Assembly: GCF_014205765.1 (NCBI RefSeq)
Contig: NZ_JACIIZ010000012.1
Span: 186,001-250,000, forward strand
DNA: 64,000 nt
Origin: Nitrospirillum iridis
GTDB taxonomy: Bacteria > Pseudomonadota > Alphaproteobacteria > Azospirillales > Azospirillaceae
Direction: 5' to 3'
The notes beneath the pieces are model-generated. The model did not search any database. It was not told where the DNA came from and saw only the letters and a program-made list of their open reading frames with translations. A program made the translations under genes and the position numbers. Every line of letters starts with the position of its first letter. Within the stretch, counting starts at the first letter, position 1. Positions 15,257 through 24,670 of this stretch are shown here, in pieces.

Positions 15257-17749
15257 CTAAACCGCCATCGCGGCGGGCTGGCGTAGGGGCAGGTGGCACT
15301 GGATCAGCGTGCCATGCTCGCTATCGCTGATTTCCACCCAGCCGCCATGCAGTTCGACGAAGCTTTTCACCAGCGATAGGCCCAGGCCGGCGCCGGCGGG
15401 ATGGTTCTGCACCTCGCCCCGTTCGAACTTGTTGAACACCCGCTGACGATCGGCGGCGGGAATGCCGATGCCGGTGTCGCTGACCGACAACACCATCTCA
15501 GGTCCCTGCTCACCCATCTGGCGCGTGGCCGCCAGCACCACCTGGCCGCCCGGCGGCGTGAACTTCACGGCATTGCTGACCAGGTTGTACAGCGCCTGTT
15601 TCAATCGGCGCTCGTCGGCATCCAGCATGCCGATGTCGCAGGGATGTTCCACCCGCAGGGTGACATCCTGCTTGCGCGCCCAGTCCAGGGTCAGGCCCGA
15701 CACCGCCTCCAGCAACTGCGCGACATCGACGGGCGAGCGGTCCAGGGTCATGAACCCGGCCTCGATGGTGGCCAGGTCCAGGATGTCGTTGATCAGGGCC
15801 AGCAGGCGGCGGCTGGCCTCCAGCACGCCCTTGGTATAGTCCGCCTGGCGTTCGTTCAGGGCGCCGAAATACTGGTTATTCAGGATCTCGGCGAAGCCCA
15901 TGATGGCGTTCAGCGGCGTGCGCAGCTGATAAGAGACGTTGGCGATGAATTCGGATTTCAGCCGGTCGGCTGTCGCCAGCGCCTCGTTGCTGGCGCGCAA
16001 GGCCTCCTCCACCCGCACGCTGTCGGTGATGTCCAGCACGCTGATCAGCACGGCGCCATCGGGCAGCGGCACGTTGGAAACGTCGACGATGCTGCGGTCC
16101 GTGCGTTCCAGCCGGCCGGCATAGCTGGACCGTTCCAGCAAATCGGCGATCATGGCGCGCCGCCGGGCCGGCCAGTCGCCGTCATGGTCCAGCAGGGGCT
16201 GCAGCTTGTCGATCACCTGGGTGATGTGCGGCTCACCGTTCAAATCCATCGGCTTCAGGCGCCAGATGCGGGCGAAGGACGGGTTCCACAGCTTCAGCCG
16301 GCCGTCGCCGCCGAACACGGCCACGCCCTCCGCCAGATTGTCCAGCGTCTCCTGCTGCACGGCCATGAGGGTGTTGTAGGAGGACTCGAGCGCCAGGGCG
16401 TTGGTCACGTCCTCCAGCACGAACATCAGGCCGCCGAAGGGATGGGGCACGGTGATGTTGCGCAGCGTGGTGCCGTCCGGCAGGTGGGTCATGTCCTCGC
16501 GCGGTTCCGTCAGATTGGTGAACTGGGCCAGCAGCGCGCGCTTCCACCGGGGGAAGTCCACCTCCTCCTGCAGGCGGCGGCGACTGCGCAGGTCCTCCAG
16601 CACCTCGCCATAGCCGGGCTCGGTCGCCAGCCAGGCTTCGTCCAGCCCCCACAGGCGGGCGTAGGAGCGGTTGTGGAACTTCAGCTTGGTATCGGCGCCG
16701 TAGATGGCGATGGCGGAACCCAAATGTTCCAGCACGTCGGCGTGGGCGGCGATGTGACGGTCCAGTTCCGACGCCAGTTCCTGCTCACGGGTGCAGTCCA
16801 GCGCATGACCCAGCAGGGCGGGTCCGGCGCCGGTCACCCCCACGGGAGCGGCCAGCGGCGTTTCCGTCAGGCGCAACAACCGCCGCTGGCCGGCGACGAT
16901 GACATGGCGGCTTTCCGAGGCAGGCGCCTTGGCCGCCAAGGCGCGGGCGGCCAGCGACCGCGCGGCGCCGGGGCCGGTGAGCAATTCCACCCCTTGGGCC
17001 ACGGCCTCCTCAGGGGCCAGCCCCACCGCGGCGCCGTAAGCCTGGTTGCACCAGAGCAGCGCGCCGTCGGCCCGCCGCATCCACAGAGGAAAGGGCAGCA
17101 GGTCGAGGGCGCCGCGAAAGCGGGCGAGGCTTTCCTCCATCCCCTGGCAACGCCCGGCCAGCGCCTGGACATCGGCCGCCGCACCGGTCACGTCGCGCAG
17201 CCACAGGACGCTGAGGGCGGCCGGCTGGTCGCCGCCATCCCCCGGCGTGACCGGTGGCGCCGCCGGCCGGCCGATCAGCATCAGGGTACGCCGCCCCTGG
17301 GGACAGTAGAGCTGGCGGACGAAGGGCTTGGCGTCGTCCTCCAACTCGCGCATGGACAGGCGCAGGGCGTCGGCATCGGACGGGGCGAAGGCCTGGACGA
17401 TGTCCTGCGGCCGGTCGCCCGGCTGGGGCGCCGGCAGCCCCAGCCAGCCGCCGATTCCGGAGGAGGCCGCCACCACGCGGCCGGTCCGCCAGGCCAGCCA
17501 CTCATCAGGGCAGCCCGCCAGCAGGGCATCCGCCCGACCCGCCCGCGCCGCCACCCGGGCGCGCTGGCCGGTCAGGCGCGTCAGGCAGACACCCGCCGCC
17601 GCCAGGCTGGCGGCCGACCCCGCCAGCACCAGCGGGAGCGGCAGGTCGGGGAACACCAGGCGCAAGCACGGGATCCCGGAGGCGGCCAGGGCGGCGACAG
17701 CAAGCGCGATGGGCAGCGCGATGGGCGGGGACGCGGCGTTCTTGGGCAT
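15257..17749 (-). CDS. divL: DivL-like PAS sensor kinase with Tyr replacing the phospho-acceptor His
   Basis: The 830-residue protein has two N-terminal membrane segments (about 8-28 and 35-55), several PAS-like regions (about 200-300, 330-430, 450-570), then a dimerisation helix whose H-box reads NVSYQLRTPLNAI. The His is replaced by Tyr607 (codon at 15929-15931). The ATP-binding domain is intact: N box NLVSNAVKF, SDTGIGIP and AGLGLSLVKSF. In Caulobacter, DivL has the same substitution and acts as a CckA regulator in the CtrA cell-cycle pathway rather than as a normal kinase. The domain order and Tyr support orthology. AGGCG precedes the ATG. ahcY lies upstream on the same strand. Confidence 0.85.
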   Translation of the reverse strand: MPKNAASPPIALPIALAVAALAASGIPCLRLVFPDLPLPLVLAGSAASLAAAGVCLTRLTGQRARVAARAGRADALLAGCPDEWLAWRTGRVVAASSGIGGWLGLPAPQPGDRPQDIVQAFAPSDADALRLSMRELEDDAKPFVRQLYCPQGRRTLMLIGRPAAPPVTPGDGGDQPAALSVLWLRDVTGAAADVQALAGRCQGMEESLARFRGALDLLPFPLWMRRADGALLWCNQAYGAAVGLAPEEAVAQGVELLTGPGAARSLAARALAAKAPASESRHVIVAGQRRLLRLTETPLAAPVGVTGAGPALLGHALDCTREQELASELDRHIAAHADVLEHLGSAIAIYGADTKLKFHNRSYARLWGLDEAWLATEPGYGEVLEDLRSRRRLQEEVDFPRWKRALLAQFTNLTEPREDMTHLPDGTTLRNITVPHPFGGLMFVLEDVTNALALESSYNTLMAVQQETLDNLAEGVAVFGGDGRLKLWNPSFARIWRLKPMDLNGEPHITQVIDKLQPLLDHDGDWPARRRAMIADLLERSSYAGRLERTDRSIVDVSNVPLPDGAVLISVLDITDSVRVEEALRASNEALATADRLKSEFIANVSYQLRTPLNAIMGFAEILNNQYFGALNERQADYTKGVLEASRRLLALINDILDLATIEAGFMTLDRSPVDVAQLLEAVSGLTLDWARKQDVTLRVEHPCDIGMLDADERRLKQALYNLVSNAVKFTPPGGQVVLAATRQMGEQGPEMVLSVSDTGIGIPAADRQRVFNKFERGEVQNHPAGAGLGLSLVKSFVELHGGWVEISDSEHGTLIQCHLPLRQPAAMAV

Positions 17750-17875
17750 GACGCCTGAATCTTAGTTAATGACGGGGTGGGTGCCAAGCCAACGGAAGGC
17801 TACGTTTTCGTGGCAAACCCTTGCCTCGCCGAACAAAGCCTGGCGACCCGATGTTCCGGCGGCGATGACGGGGGC

Positions 17876-17938
17876 AAAAGAAAAGGCCGGGCGTTGCGAC
17901 CCGGCCTTCCCCAAAGGTCCCGGGCCTTGCGGCCCGGG
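17876..17938 (-). terminator. ahcY terminator (tandem hairpins)
   Basis: Read on the minus strand after ahcY, a CCCGGGCC-GCAA-GGCCCGGG hairpin (17919-17938) is followed by AAGGCCGGG ... CCCGGCCTT (17883-17908) and the tail TTCTTTT. This is a classic intrinsic terminator that separates ahcY from the divL-like gene. Confidence 0.85.
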
Positions 17939-17953
17939 CGACAGTCTCGACGC

Positions 17954-19264
<1,311 letters not shown>

Positions 19265-19383
19265 GGGGGCGATGCTCCTCTGGTGCCGTGGGTGCCGTCA
19301 GGGCGGGCAAGAGGTGCCGACGCCACGGCCTTTCCAGGCTGGATGATGGGCCTGGGTGTAACAGCGCGATGGCCGACCAGCAA

Positions 19384-19401
19384 GCATAAAGACATCTTTA
19401 T
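19384..19401. promoter_or_regulatory. 18-bp palindrome upstream of ahcY
   Basis: CATAAAGACATCTTTATG has 8-bp perfect arms and a 2-base centre. It stands out as AT-rich in GC-rich sequence and lies 120 bases before the ahcY start. ArsR-type SahR repressors are known regulators of ahcY in Proteobacteria, and this has the look of such an operator. I could not compare it with a motif collection. Confidence 0.6.
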
Positions 19402-19452
19402 GTGTGCATTTGTTGGCAAGCTATCCGTTCGCGAGCCCGCCGGGGCCGGGCG

Positions 19453-19893
19453 TCACCGCAAGAACCGCTCGACCTCGTGCACCAGCACCACCCGGCCGGC
19501 CAGGCGACCACCCAAGGGGCCGCGCACCGCCCGCACCAGGACGGGGTTCGCGGTGACGTAGACCAGTTGCAGTCCCTGCGCCAAGGCCAGGTACAGACAG
19601 TCTTGCGCCGGGTGGGTCAGCTGGGCCGCCAGGCGAACCGCGTCGGCCAGCAGGGGCCGCGACGGCATCAGCTCCACCTCCGCCCCCTGAAGGGCCATGG
19701 CGGCGGTGGCGGCCTCCACCGCCGTCAGATCGCCCAGGACCACCTTGGCCCCCAGCACCTGGGCCAGGTCGCCCATCAGCACGTCGGGCGCCAGCAGGCG
19801 GTGGCCCAGCAGGCGGTCGGCCACGGAGCTGGTCGCCTCCGGCACCACCCATTGCAATGCCACGGAGGCGTCGATGACGAATTGCAGGCTCAT
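19453..19893 (-). CDS. PIN-domain toxin (VapC/FitB type), active site partly changed
   Basis: The 146-residue PIN-like ribonuclease starts with the strand FVIDASVALQWVV (Asp8) and has HPAQDCLYLALA (Asp98). The second acidic position is Asp42 in GDLAQVL rather than Glu. The fourth, usually Asp in a T-A-D motif, is Asn in VTANPVL. Nuclease activity may therefore be weakened. It overlaps the antitoxin gene by 4 bases (ATGA), the usual arrangement, with the antitoxin first. Confidence 0.85.
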   Translation of the reverse strand: MSLQFVIDASVALQWVVPEATSSVADRLLGHRLLAPDVLMGDLAQVLGAKVVLGDLTAVEAATAAMALQGAEVELMPSRPLLADAVRLAAQLTHPAQDCLYLALAQGLQLVYVTANPVLVRAVRGPLGGRLAGRVVLVHEVERFLR

Positions 19894-20186
19894 GCCTCCT
19901 CTCCCGCGCCGAGGTCCGGCGCCACCTCCCGCGTTTCCGGCACGGCGGCCCAGGTCTCCGTCCGCACGCCGGCCATGACGTCGCCAGCCGGCCGGTGGGG
20001 GCGGTCGGCCAGGGACTGGCGCAGCGAGGACGCCAGCGCGCGGAAATCCTGCGGCTCGTTGGCCAAGGCCTGGCGCAGAATGTCACGGCACTCGGCTTCC
20101 ATGGAACGGCCATGGCGGGCGGCGCGCAGCTTCAGGCGGCGCACCAATTCCTCATCCAGGCCACGAACGGTCAATGCTGTGGGCAT
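19890..20186 (-). CDS. FitA-like ribbon-helix-helix antitoxin
   Basis: The 98-residue protein has an N-terminal ribbon-helix-helix (ALTVRGLDEELVRRLKLRAA, then GRSMEAECRDILRQAL) typical of FitA/Arc-type antitoxins, and a disordered C-terminal tail that would wrap the PIN toxin. A palindrome 16-36 bases upstream of its start is the likely autorepression site. Confidence 0.85.
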   Translation of the reverse strand: MPTALTVRGLDEELVRRLKLRAARHGRSMEAECRDILRQALANEPQDFRALASSLRQSLADRPHRPAGDVMAGVRTETWAAVPETREVAPDLGAGEEA

Positions 20187-20201
20187 GCGGGGTCTCCAGC
20201 G

Positions 20202-20222
20202 ACTGCCAGCAATGCTGGCAGT
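20202..20222. promoter_or_regulatory. Toxin-antitoxin operator palindrome
   Basis: ACTGCCAGC-AAT-GCTGGCAGT has perfect 9-bp arms and a 3-base spacer, just upstream of the antitoxin gene. It suits dimeric ribbon-helix-helix autoregulation. Confidence 0.7.
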
Positions 20223-20262
20223 GCCGAAGGTGCGGCCAACGTTGGAATCCGGTCAAGCCCGG

Positions 20263-22086
20263 TTAGGCCGCCGCGTCGTTGAAATCGTCCAGCAACGCCG
20301 CGATGCGGCCCTGGTCGGTCTGGTCCATGATGGTGCGGGCCCGGCGCGTGGCCTCCACCAGGTCCAGGCCACGCAGGCGGCGCTTCACCACCGGCAGGTT
20401 GTTGGGCGCCATGGACAGCTCACGGATGCCCAGGCCCAGCAGCAGGGCGGTATAGCGGGGATCGCCGGCCATTTCGCCGCAAATGGACACGGGGATGCGG
20501 GCCCTTAGCGCCGCCTCGGTGGTGAACTGCACCAGGCGCAGCACCGCCGGATGCAGCGGGTCGTACAGGTCGGCCACCTGCTCGTCGCCCCGGTCGATGG
20601 CCAGGGTGTATTGGATCAGGTCGTTGGTGCCGATGGCGAAAAAGTCGCAGAAGGGCGCCAGCCCGTCGGCCGACAGGGCGGCCCCCGGAATCTCGATCAT
20701 GATGCCCAGCTTGGGCAAGGGGCTGGCGATCTTCACCCCCCGGCGGCGCAGGCGGCGCACCACCGTCGCCATGATCTCGCGCACCCGCCGCACCTCGGCG
20801 ATGGAGCTGATCATGGGCAGCAGGATGCGCAGATTGCCGTGGGCGCCGGCGCGCAGCATGGCGGCCAGCTGGGTTTCCAGCAGCTTGGGTTCCTTCAGCG
20901 ACAGGCGGATGGCGCGCAGGCCCAGGGCGGGGTTGGTCGGCTCCGCGAAATAGCCCCGCAGCGCCGTGGCGATCTTCTCCCCGCCGATGTCCAGCGTACG
21001 GGCCGTCACCGGCTTGCCGTCCATGTTGGCGACGATGCGGGTCAGGATCTCCGTCTGCTCATCCTCGTCGGGCAGGTCCTCGCGGTTCATGAACAGGAAT
21101 TCGGTACGCAGCAGGCCCACGCCCGAGGCGCCGACCTCGATGGCGCCGTCCAGCTCGCGCGGCAGCTCCAGGTTGGCGTTGAGCGTGACGGCGGTGCCGT
21201 CGCGGGTGATGGCCGGCAGCTTGCGCAGGCTTTTCAGCTGCGCCCGCTCGGCCAGCAGTTCCGCCCGCCGGCGGCGGTATCCGTCCAGCACGTCCGGGCT
21301 GGGGTTGACGCAGACCTGGCCGGTGATGCCGTCCACCACCACGGTGTCGCCGTTCTGCACGCCTTGCATCAGGCCCAGCGTGCCCAGCACCGCCGGCAGG
21401 CCGAGCGATCGCGCCATGATGGCGGTGTGCCCCTCGGCACCGCCCAGCATGGTGGCGAAGCCGGCGATGCGGCGCGGATCCATCAGCGCGGTGTCGGCGG
21501 GGCTCAGATCCTCCGCCAGGACGATGCAGCCCTCCGGCAGGAAGGAGAAGGCCTGGTATTTGTGCTGCATCAGGTTGCGCAGCAGGCGCTGCCCCACCTC
21601 GCGCACGTCGGCGACACGGGCCGCCAGGTAGGCGTCCTCCATGTCGGCGAAGCTTTGCGCGATGCTGGTGATCTCCGCCTGCACCGCCGCCTCGGCGTTC
21701 ACCTTGTCCTCGCGGATGCGCCGTTCCACCCCGCGCATGAGGCGGGAGCCCGAGAGCATGGCGAAATGGGCGTCCAGCAGGAAGCCGATCTCCTCCGCGG
21801 CACTGCCGGGCAGGGTGGACGCCTTGCTCTTCAGCTTGCGCACCTGGCGGCGCGCCTTGTCGGCGGCGGCGGCGAAGCGTTGGACTTCCGCCTCCAGCTC
21901 GGCCTCGACGACGGCGTATTCCGGGGCCAGCAGCGCGCCGGCGTCGACCACGTGGGCCGGCCCGATGGCGATGCCGGACGACACGCCCACGCCCCGCAGC
22001 ACGCGGTCCACCACGACCTTCGCCGCGCGGCCCCGGCCACCCTCACGCCCAGATGAACGATCGGCCATTTGCCGTTCAGTCCTCAT
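20263..22086 (-). CDS. ptsI: PTS enzyme I (PEP-protein phosphotransferase)
   Basis: The 607-residue protein takes phosphate from PEP and passes it to HPr. The phosphohistidine is His220 in GGAEGHTAIMARS. The PEP-binding barrel shows GVGLLRTEFLFM, RTLDIGGEK, GTNDLIQYTLAIDR and CGEMAGD. It lacks the N-terminal GAF domain of the nitrogen-type PtsP. The first ATG, 22086, overlaps ptsH by 11 bases. ATG 22068 has a GAGGA about 11 bases upstream and is a good alternative. It is the last gene of hprK-rapZ-EIIA-ptsH-ptsI. With no sugar permease (IIB/IIC) nearby, the pathway is probably regulatory. Confidence 0.95.
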   Translation of the reverse strand: MRTERQMADRSSGREGGRGRAAKVVVDRVLRGVGVSSGIAIGPAHVVDAGALLAPEYAVVEAELEAEVQRFAAAADKARRQVRKLKSKASTLPGSAAEEIGFLLDAHFAMLSGSRLMRGVERRIREDKVNAEAAVQAEITSIAQSFADMEDAYLAARVADVREVGQRLLRNLMQHKYQAFSFLPEGCIVLAEDLSPADTALMDPRRIAGFATMLGGAEGHTAIMARSLGLPAVLGTLGLMQGVQNGDTVVVDGITGQVCVNPSPDVLDGYRRRRAELLAERAQLKSLRKLPAITRDGTAVTLNANLELPRELDGAIEVGASGVGLLRTEFLFMNREDLPDEDEQTEILTRIVANMDGKPVTARTLDIGGEKIATALRGYFAEPTNPALGLRAIRLSLKEPKLLETQLAAMLRAGAHGNLRILLPMISSIAEVRRVREIMATVVRRLRRRGVKIASPLPKLGIMIEIPGAALSADGLAPFCDFFAIGTNDLIQYTLAIDRGDEQVADLYDPLHPAVLRLVQFTTEAALRARIPVSICGEMAGDPRYTALLLGLGIRELSMAPNNLPVVKRRLRGLDLVEATRRARTIMDQTDQGRIAALLDDFNDAAA

Positions 22087-22390
22087 CGAACTTGCGATCG
22101 ACCAGGGCGACCAGCGCGTCCAGGGCCTGTTCCCCCTGGGGGCCCTTGGCCCGCAGGGTGATGGAGGTGCCGATCGCGGCCGCCAGCATCATCAGCCCCA
22201 TGATGGACTGGCCGTTGACCTGGGTATCGCCCCGCTCCACCTCGACCTCGGCGTCGAATTCCGCCGCCAGCTTCACGAATTTGGCGGCCGCGCGGGCGTG
22301 CAGGCCCCGGCGATTCTGGATCAGCGCCGTGCGCGGCGGCCCGAAGGCGCCCATGTCACGCCCATCCGCCCCCTCCCCTTCGCCCGTCAT
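22076..22390 (-). CDS. ptsH: HPr phosphocarrier protein
   Basis: The 104-residue protein has the active-site His31 in NRRGLHARAAAKFV and the HPr-kinase target Ser62 in VNGQSIMGLMML. A roughly 16-residue acidic/Gly-rich N-terminal extension is unusual for HPr (normally about 85-90 residues). It stands between the EIIA and EI genes and can accept phosphate on His from EI and on Ser from HprK, both encoded in the same operon. Confidence 0.95.
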   Translation of the reverse strand: MTGEGEGADGRDMGAFGPPRTALIQNRRGLHARAAAKFVKLAAEFDAEVEVERGDTQVNGQSIMGLMMLAAAIGTSITLRAKGPQGEQALDALVALVDRKFDED

Positions 22391-22393
22391 GGC

Positions 22394-22795
22394 TCAGCTG
22401 TCCGCCAACAGGGACGAGGCGACGTTGATGTATTTGCGGCCCGCCTCGCGCGCGGCCTGGACGGCGCTTTCCAGCGTCTCCGTCTTCCGCACCGACGCCA
22501 GCTTGATCAGCATGGGCAGGTTCACGCCGGCGATCACCTCGACCTTGGCGCGGTCCATGATGCTGATGGCCAGGTTGGAGGGCGTGCCGCCGAACATGTC
22601 GGTCAGGACCACCACCCCGGCGCCGCTGTCGCACTCCGCGACCTTGGCCAGGATGTCTTCCCGCCGCTTTTCCATGTCGTCTTCCGGCCCAATGCAGACC
22701 GCGCGCACCTGCGGCTGTTCCCCCACCACATGCTGGAGGGCCAGTATGAACTCCTCGGCCAGGCGGCCGTGGGTCACGAGGACCATACCGATCAT
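22394..22795 (-). CDS. EIIA of the mannose-type PTS (regulatory)
   Basis: The 133-residue protein matches the EIIA-Man fold: MIGMVLVTHGRLAEEF with phosphorylatable His9, and VVVLTDMFGGTPSNLAISIM. There is no IIB, IIC or IID gene nearby, so it probably acts as a phosphorylation-state signal, as in other alphaproteobacterial PTS operons. Its ATG overlaps the rapZ stop (ATGA), indicating translational coupling. Confidence 0.93.
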   Translation of the reverse strand: MIGMVLVTHGRLAEEFILALQHVVGEQPQVRAVCIGPEDDMEKRREDILAKVAECDSGAGVVVLTDMFGGTPSNLAISIMDRAKVEVIAGVNLPMLIKLASVRKTETLESAVQAAREAGRKYINVASSLLADS

Positions 22796-23739
22796 CGGGT
22801 CTCCCTATTGACGACAAGCGCGGGCTCCGGGACTACGCCGGACCGGTCCAATTCCCGGTGGGCGACGCCCACCCTGGAGCCCTGGGTTTGCAACCATGCC
22901 GCCAGCCGGTTGGCGACAAAGACGGAGCGGTGACGACCCCCGGTGCACCCCACGGCGATGGTGAGGTAGCGTTTGCCCTCGCTCATGTAGCGGGGCAGCA
23001 GGGGGGCCAGCAAGCGGGTGAGGTTGTCGAAGAAGGCGGGAAAATCCCCATCCTTCTCGATGAAGGCGCCCACGGGCGGATCGTTCCCGGTCAGGGGACG
23101 GAGATCGGGATCCCAGTGGGGATTGTCCAGGAAACGGACGTCGAACACCAGGTCAGCCTCACGCGGGACGCCGTGGCGGAACGAAAAGCTGGTCACGAAG
23201 ACATGCAACGACGGCGCCGTGTCCAACCGGAAATGCCCGCCCAGCAGACGGCGGACATCGTGGATGGAAAGCTGGGTCGTGTCGACGACCACATCGGCAT
23301 TGTCACGCAAGGACCACAGCAAGGTGCGTTCCCGGGCGATGCCGTCGGGCACGGGGCGGTCGGTGGCCAGGGGATGGGGCCGGCGGGTTTCGGTATAGCG
23401 CCGCTGCAGCGCCTCGTCCGAGGCCTCCATGAACAGCAGGCTGACCGGCCGGCCGGTGGCGTGGCGCAGCCGGTCCAGTTCCGCCAGCACGGCGTCGGCG
23501 GAGAAATCGCGGGTGCGGCTGTCGATGCCGATGGCCAGCGGCCGGTCGCTGGCCTGTTCCACCAAATGGGTCAGCAGCGACAGGCGCAGATTGTCCACCG
23601 CCTCATACCCCAGATCCTCCAGCGCCTTCAGCGCGGTGGAGAGGCCGCCACCGGACAGGCCGGTGATCACCACCACCGGCGGCAGGGGGGCCTTGTCCTG
23701 GGGCGCCACCGCAGGGGCGGGCGTCTGCTGCAGGCTCAT
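22792..23739 (-). CDS. rapZ: RapZ-like nucleotide-binding protein with altered Walker A
   Basis: The 315-residue protein matches RapZ (formerly YvcJ/YhbJ): N-terminal P-loop, ALEDLGYEAVDNLR, DSRTRDFSADAVLAEL, LFMEASDEALQRRYTETRRPHPL, and C-terminal SFSFRHGVPREADLVFDVRFLDNP and IAVGCTGGRHRSVFVANRLA. The Walker A loop reads GLSGGGLST: the conserved Lys is Leu, so ATP binding may be lost. It lies between hprK and EIIA with 4-base overlaps on both sides. In enteric bacteria RapZ controls the GlmZ RNA; the target here is unknown. Confidence 0.92.
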   Translation of the reverse strand: MSLQQTPAPAVAPQDKAPLPPVVVITGLSGGGLSTALKALEDLGYEAVDNLRLSLLTHLVEQASDRPLAIGIDSRTRDFSADAVLAELDRLRHATGRPVSLLFMEASDEALQRRYTETRRPHPLATDRPVPDGIARERTLLWSLRDNADVVVDTTQLSIHDVRRLLGGHFRLDTAPSLHVFVTSFSFRHGVPREADLVFDVRFLDNPHWDPDLRPLTGNDPPVGAFIEKDGDFPAFFDNLTRLLAPLLPRYMSEGKRYLTIAVGCTGGRHRSVFVANRLAAWLQTQGSRVGVAHRELDRSGVVPEPALVVNRETR

Positions 23740-24209
23740 GCCGCGACCTCCTCCCAGGTGGGGGGCACCAGGGGCAGGCCCGCCGCCAGCGTGGCCAACA
23801 CCAGGCGCACCGTGGCGGGGGCCGAGGCGGCGAAGGGCCAAAGGGCGACGCGGGGCACCATGACGTCCGCCAGCGACACGGCGGCCGGGTCCGGCAGACG
23901 GGCGACGGCGTCGCGGTCCATCAAATCCACCACCAGGCGAAGGGGGGCGGACGGGGCGAAGGGAACGGGCAGGATGCCGACACCGCGCACTTCCAGCAGG
24001 CCGGCCAGGCGTTCGGGCGCGGTGGCGATCAGGACGGCGGTCGGCGCGGATGGGGTATCGGCGGTGAGGAGCACCTGATCGTCGGCGACCAGCAGGGCGC
24101 CCGCATCCACCAGACGCAAGGCCAAGTCGGACTTTCCCGACCCCGACGCCCCCCGGAGGAGGACGCCGGCGCCGCCAACACTGACGCAAGTGGCATGGAC
24201 GCGGATCAT
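23736..24209 (-). CDS. hprK: HPr kinase/phosphorylase, short alphaproteobacterial form
   Basis: The 158-residue protein has the kinase domain only, with Walker A RGASGSGKSDLALRL and LVADDQV. It lacks the N-terminal domain of the Gram-positive enzyme, which is normal for Alphaproteobacteria. ATG 24209 opens MIRVHATCV; longer in-frame extensions have no family-like sequence. It phosphorylates the regulatory Ser of HPr. It is the first gene of the operon and overlaps rapZ by 4 bases. The usual neighbours chvG/chvI are absent here and lie about 36 kb away. Confidence 0.9.
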   Translation of the reverse strand: MIRVHATCVSVGGAGVLLRGASGSGKSDLALRLVDAGALLVADDQVLLTADTPSAPTAVLIATAPERLAGLLEVRGVGILPVPFAPSAPLRLVVDLMDRDAVARLPDPAAVSLADVMVPRVALWPFAASAPATVRLVLATLAAGLPLVPPTWEEVAA

Positions 24210-24670
24210 GGTCGAGGGAAGGTGCGACCGATGGCCCCCCCTGTCAATGGCATGACGCGTATGCGCGGCCCCCCCGGACCCGCCCCCCCTGCTCATCGTC
24301 CCCCCGACAGCCTGTCGTTTACCACCCAGGATTCCCCACGGCATCGCGCCCCCATGCGCGAATGGATATGGGATACCCCCCGCTCGCCGCCGGTTTTACC
24401 AGAAGACCCGGGAACGCGCAAAGCCGGGCGCCTGCGTTTTTGGCGGCGCAACATGCCGGTTGAACATTTGCCAAAGACGGCCAGCGACCGGCGGGGCTAA
24501 ACTGCGCCTCGGGGGTCGCCCTGCCGAACGGGGCGAAATGCCGCCCTTGGCCCTTCGCGAAGCCGCCCCATATCTTTTTTCCGCCCCACGGGACGCCGGC
24601 CGCCTTCCCCTCTGCCGCCGCCACCATCCGGTTGCGTCGCACCATCGGCCAACAAACGACAGGTCTCCCC
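24210..24670. other. Intergenic region between divergent hprK and patatin genes
   Basis: These 461 bases must hold the promoters of both flanking operons. The segment has C-runs and an AT-richer patch around 24540-24580, but I see no convincing palindrome, repeat copy or conserved small frame. The open frames inside it are proline/arginine-rich, as expected from base composition alone. Confidence 0.5.

Noticed and set aside
19265-19450. SAH or SAM riboswitch upstream of ahcY
   Set aside because: No recognisable conserved core of either class was visible; the clear feature is a DNA palindrome, which fits protein control better.
23736-24209. hprK as a truncated pseudogene
   Set aside because: The kinase-only form of about 150 residues is standard in Alphaproteobacteria, and the P-loop is intact.
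24210-24670. Small plus-strand gene in the hprK/patatin gap
   Set aside because: The open frame is Pro/Arg-rich, partly overlaps hprK, and has no ribosome site or family features.
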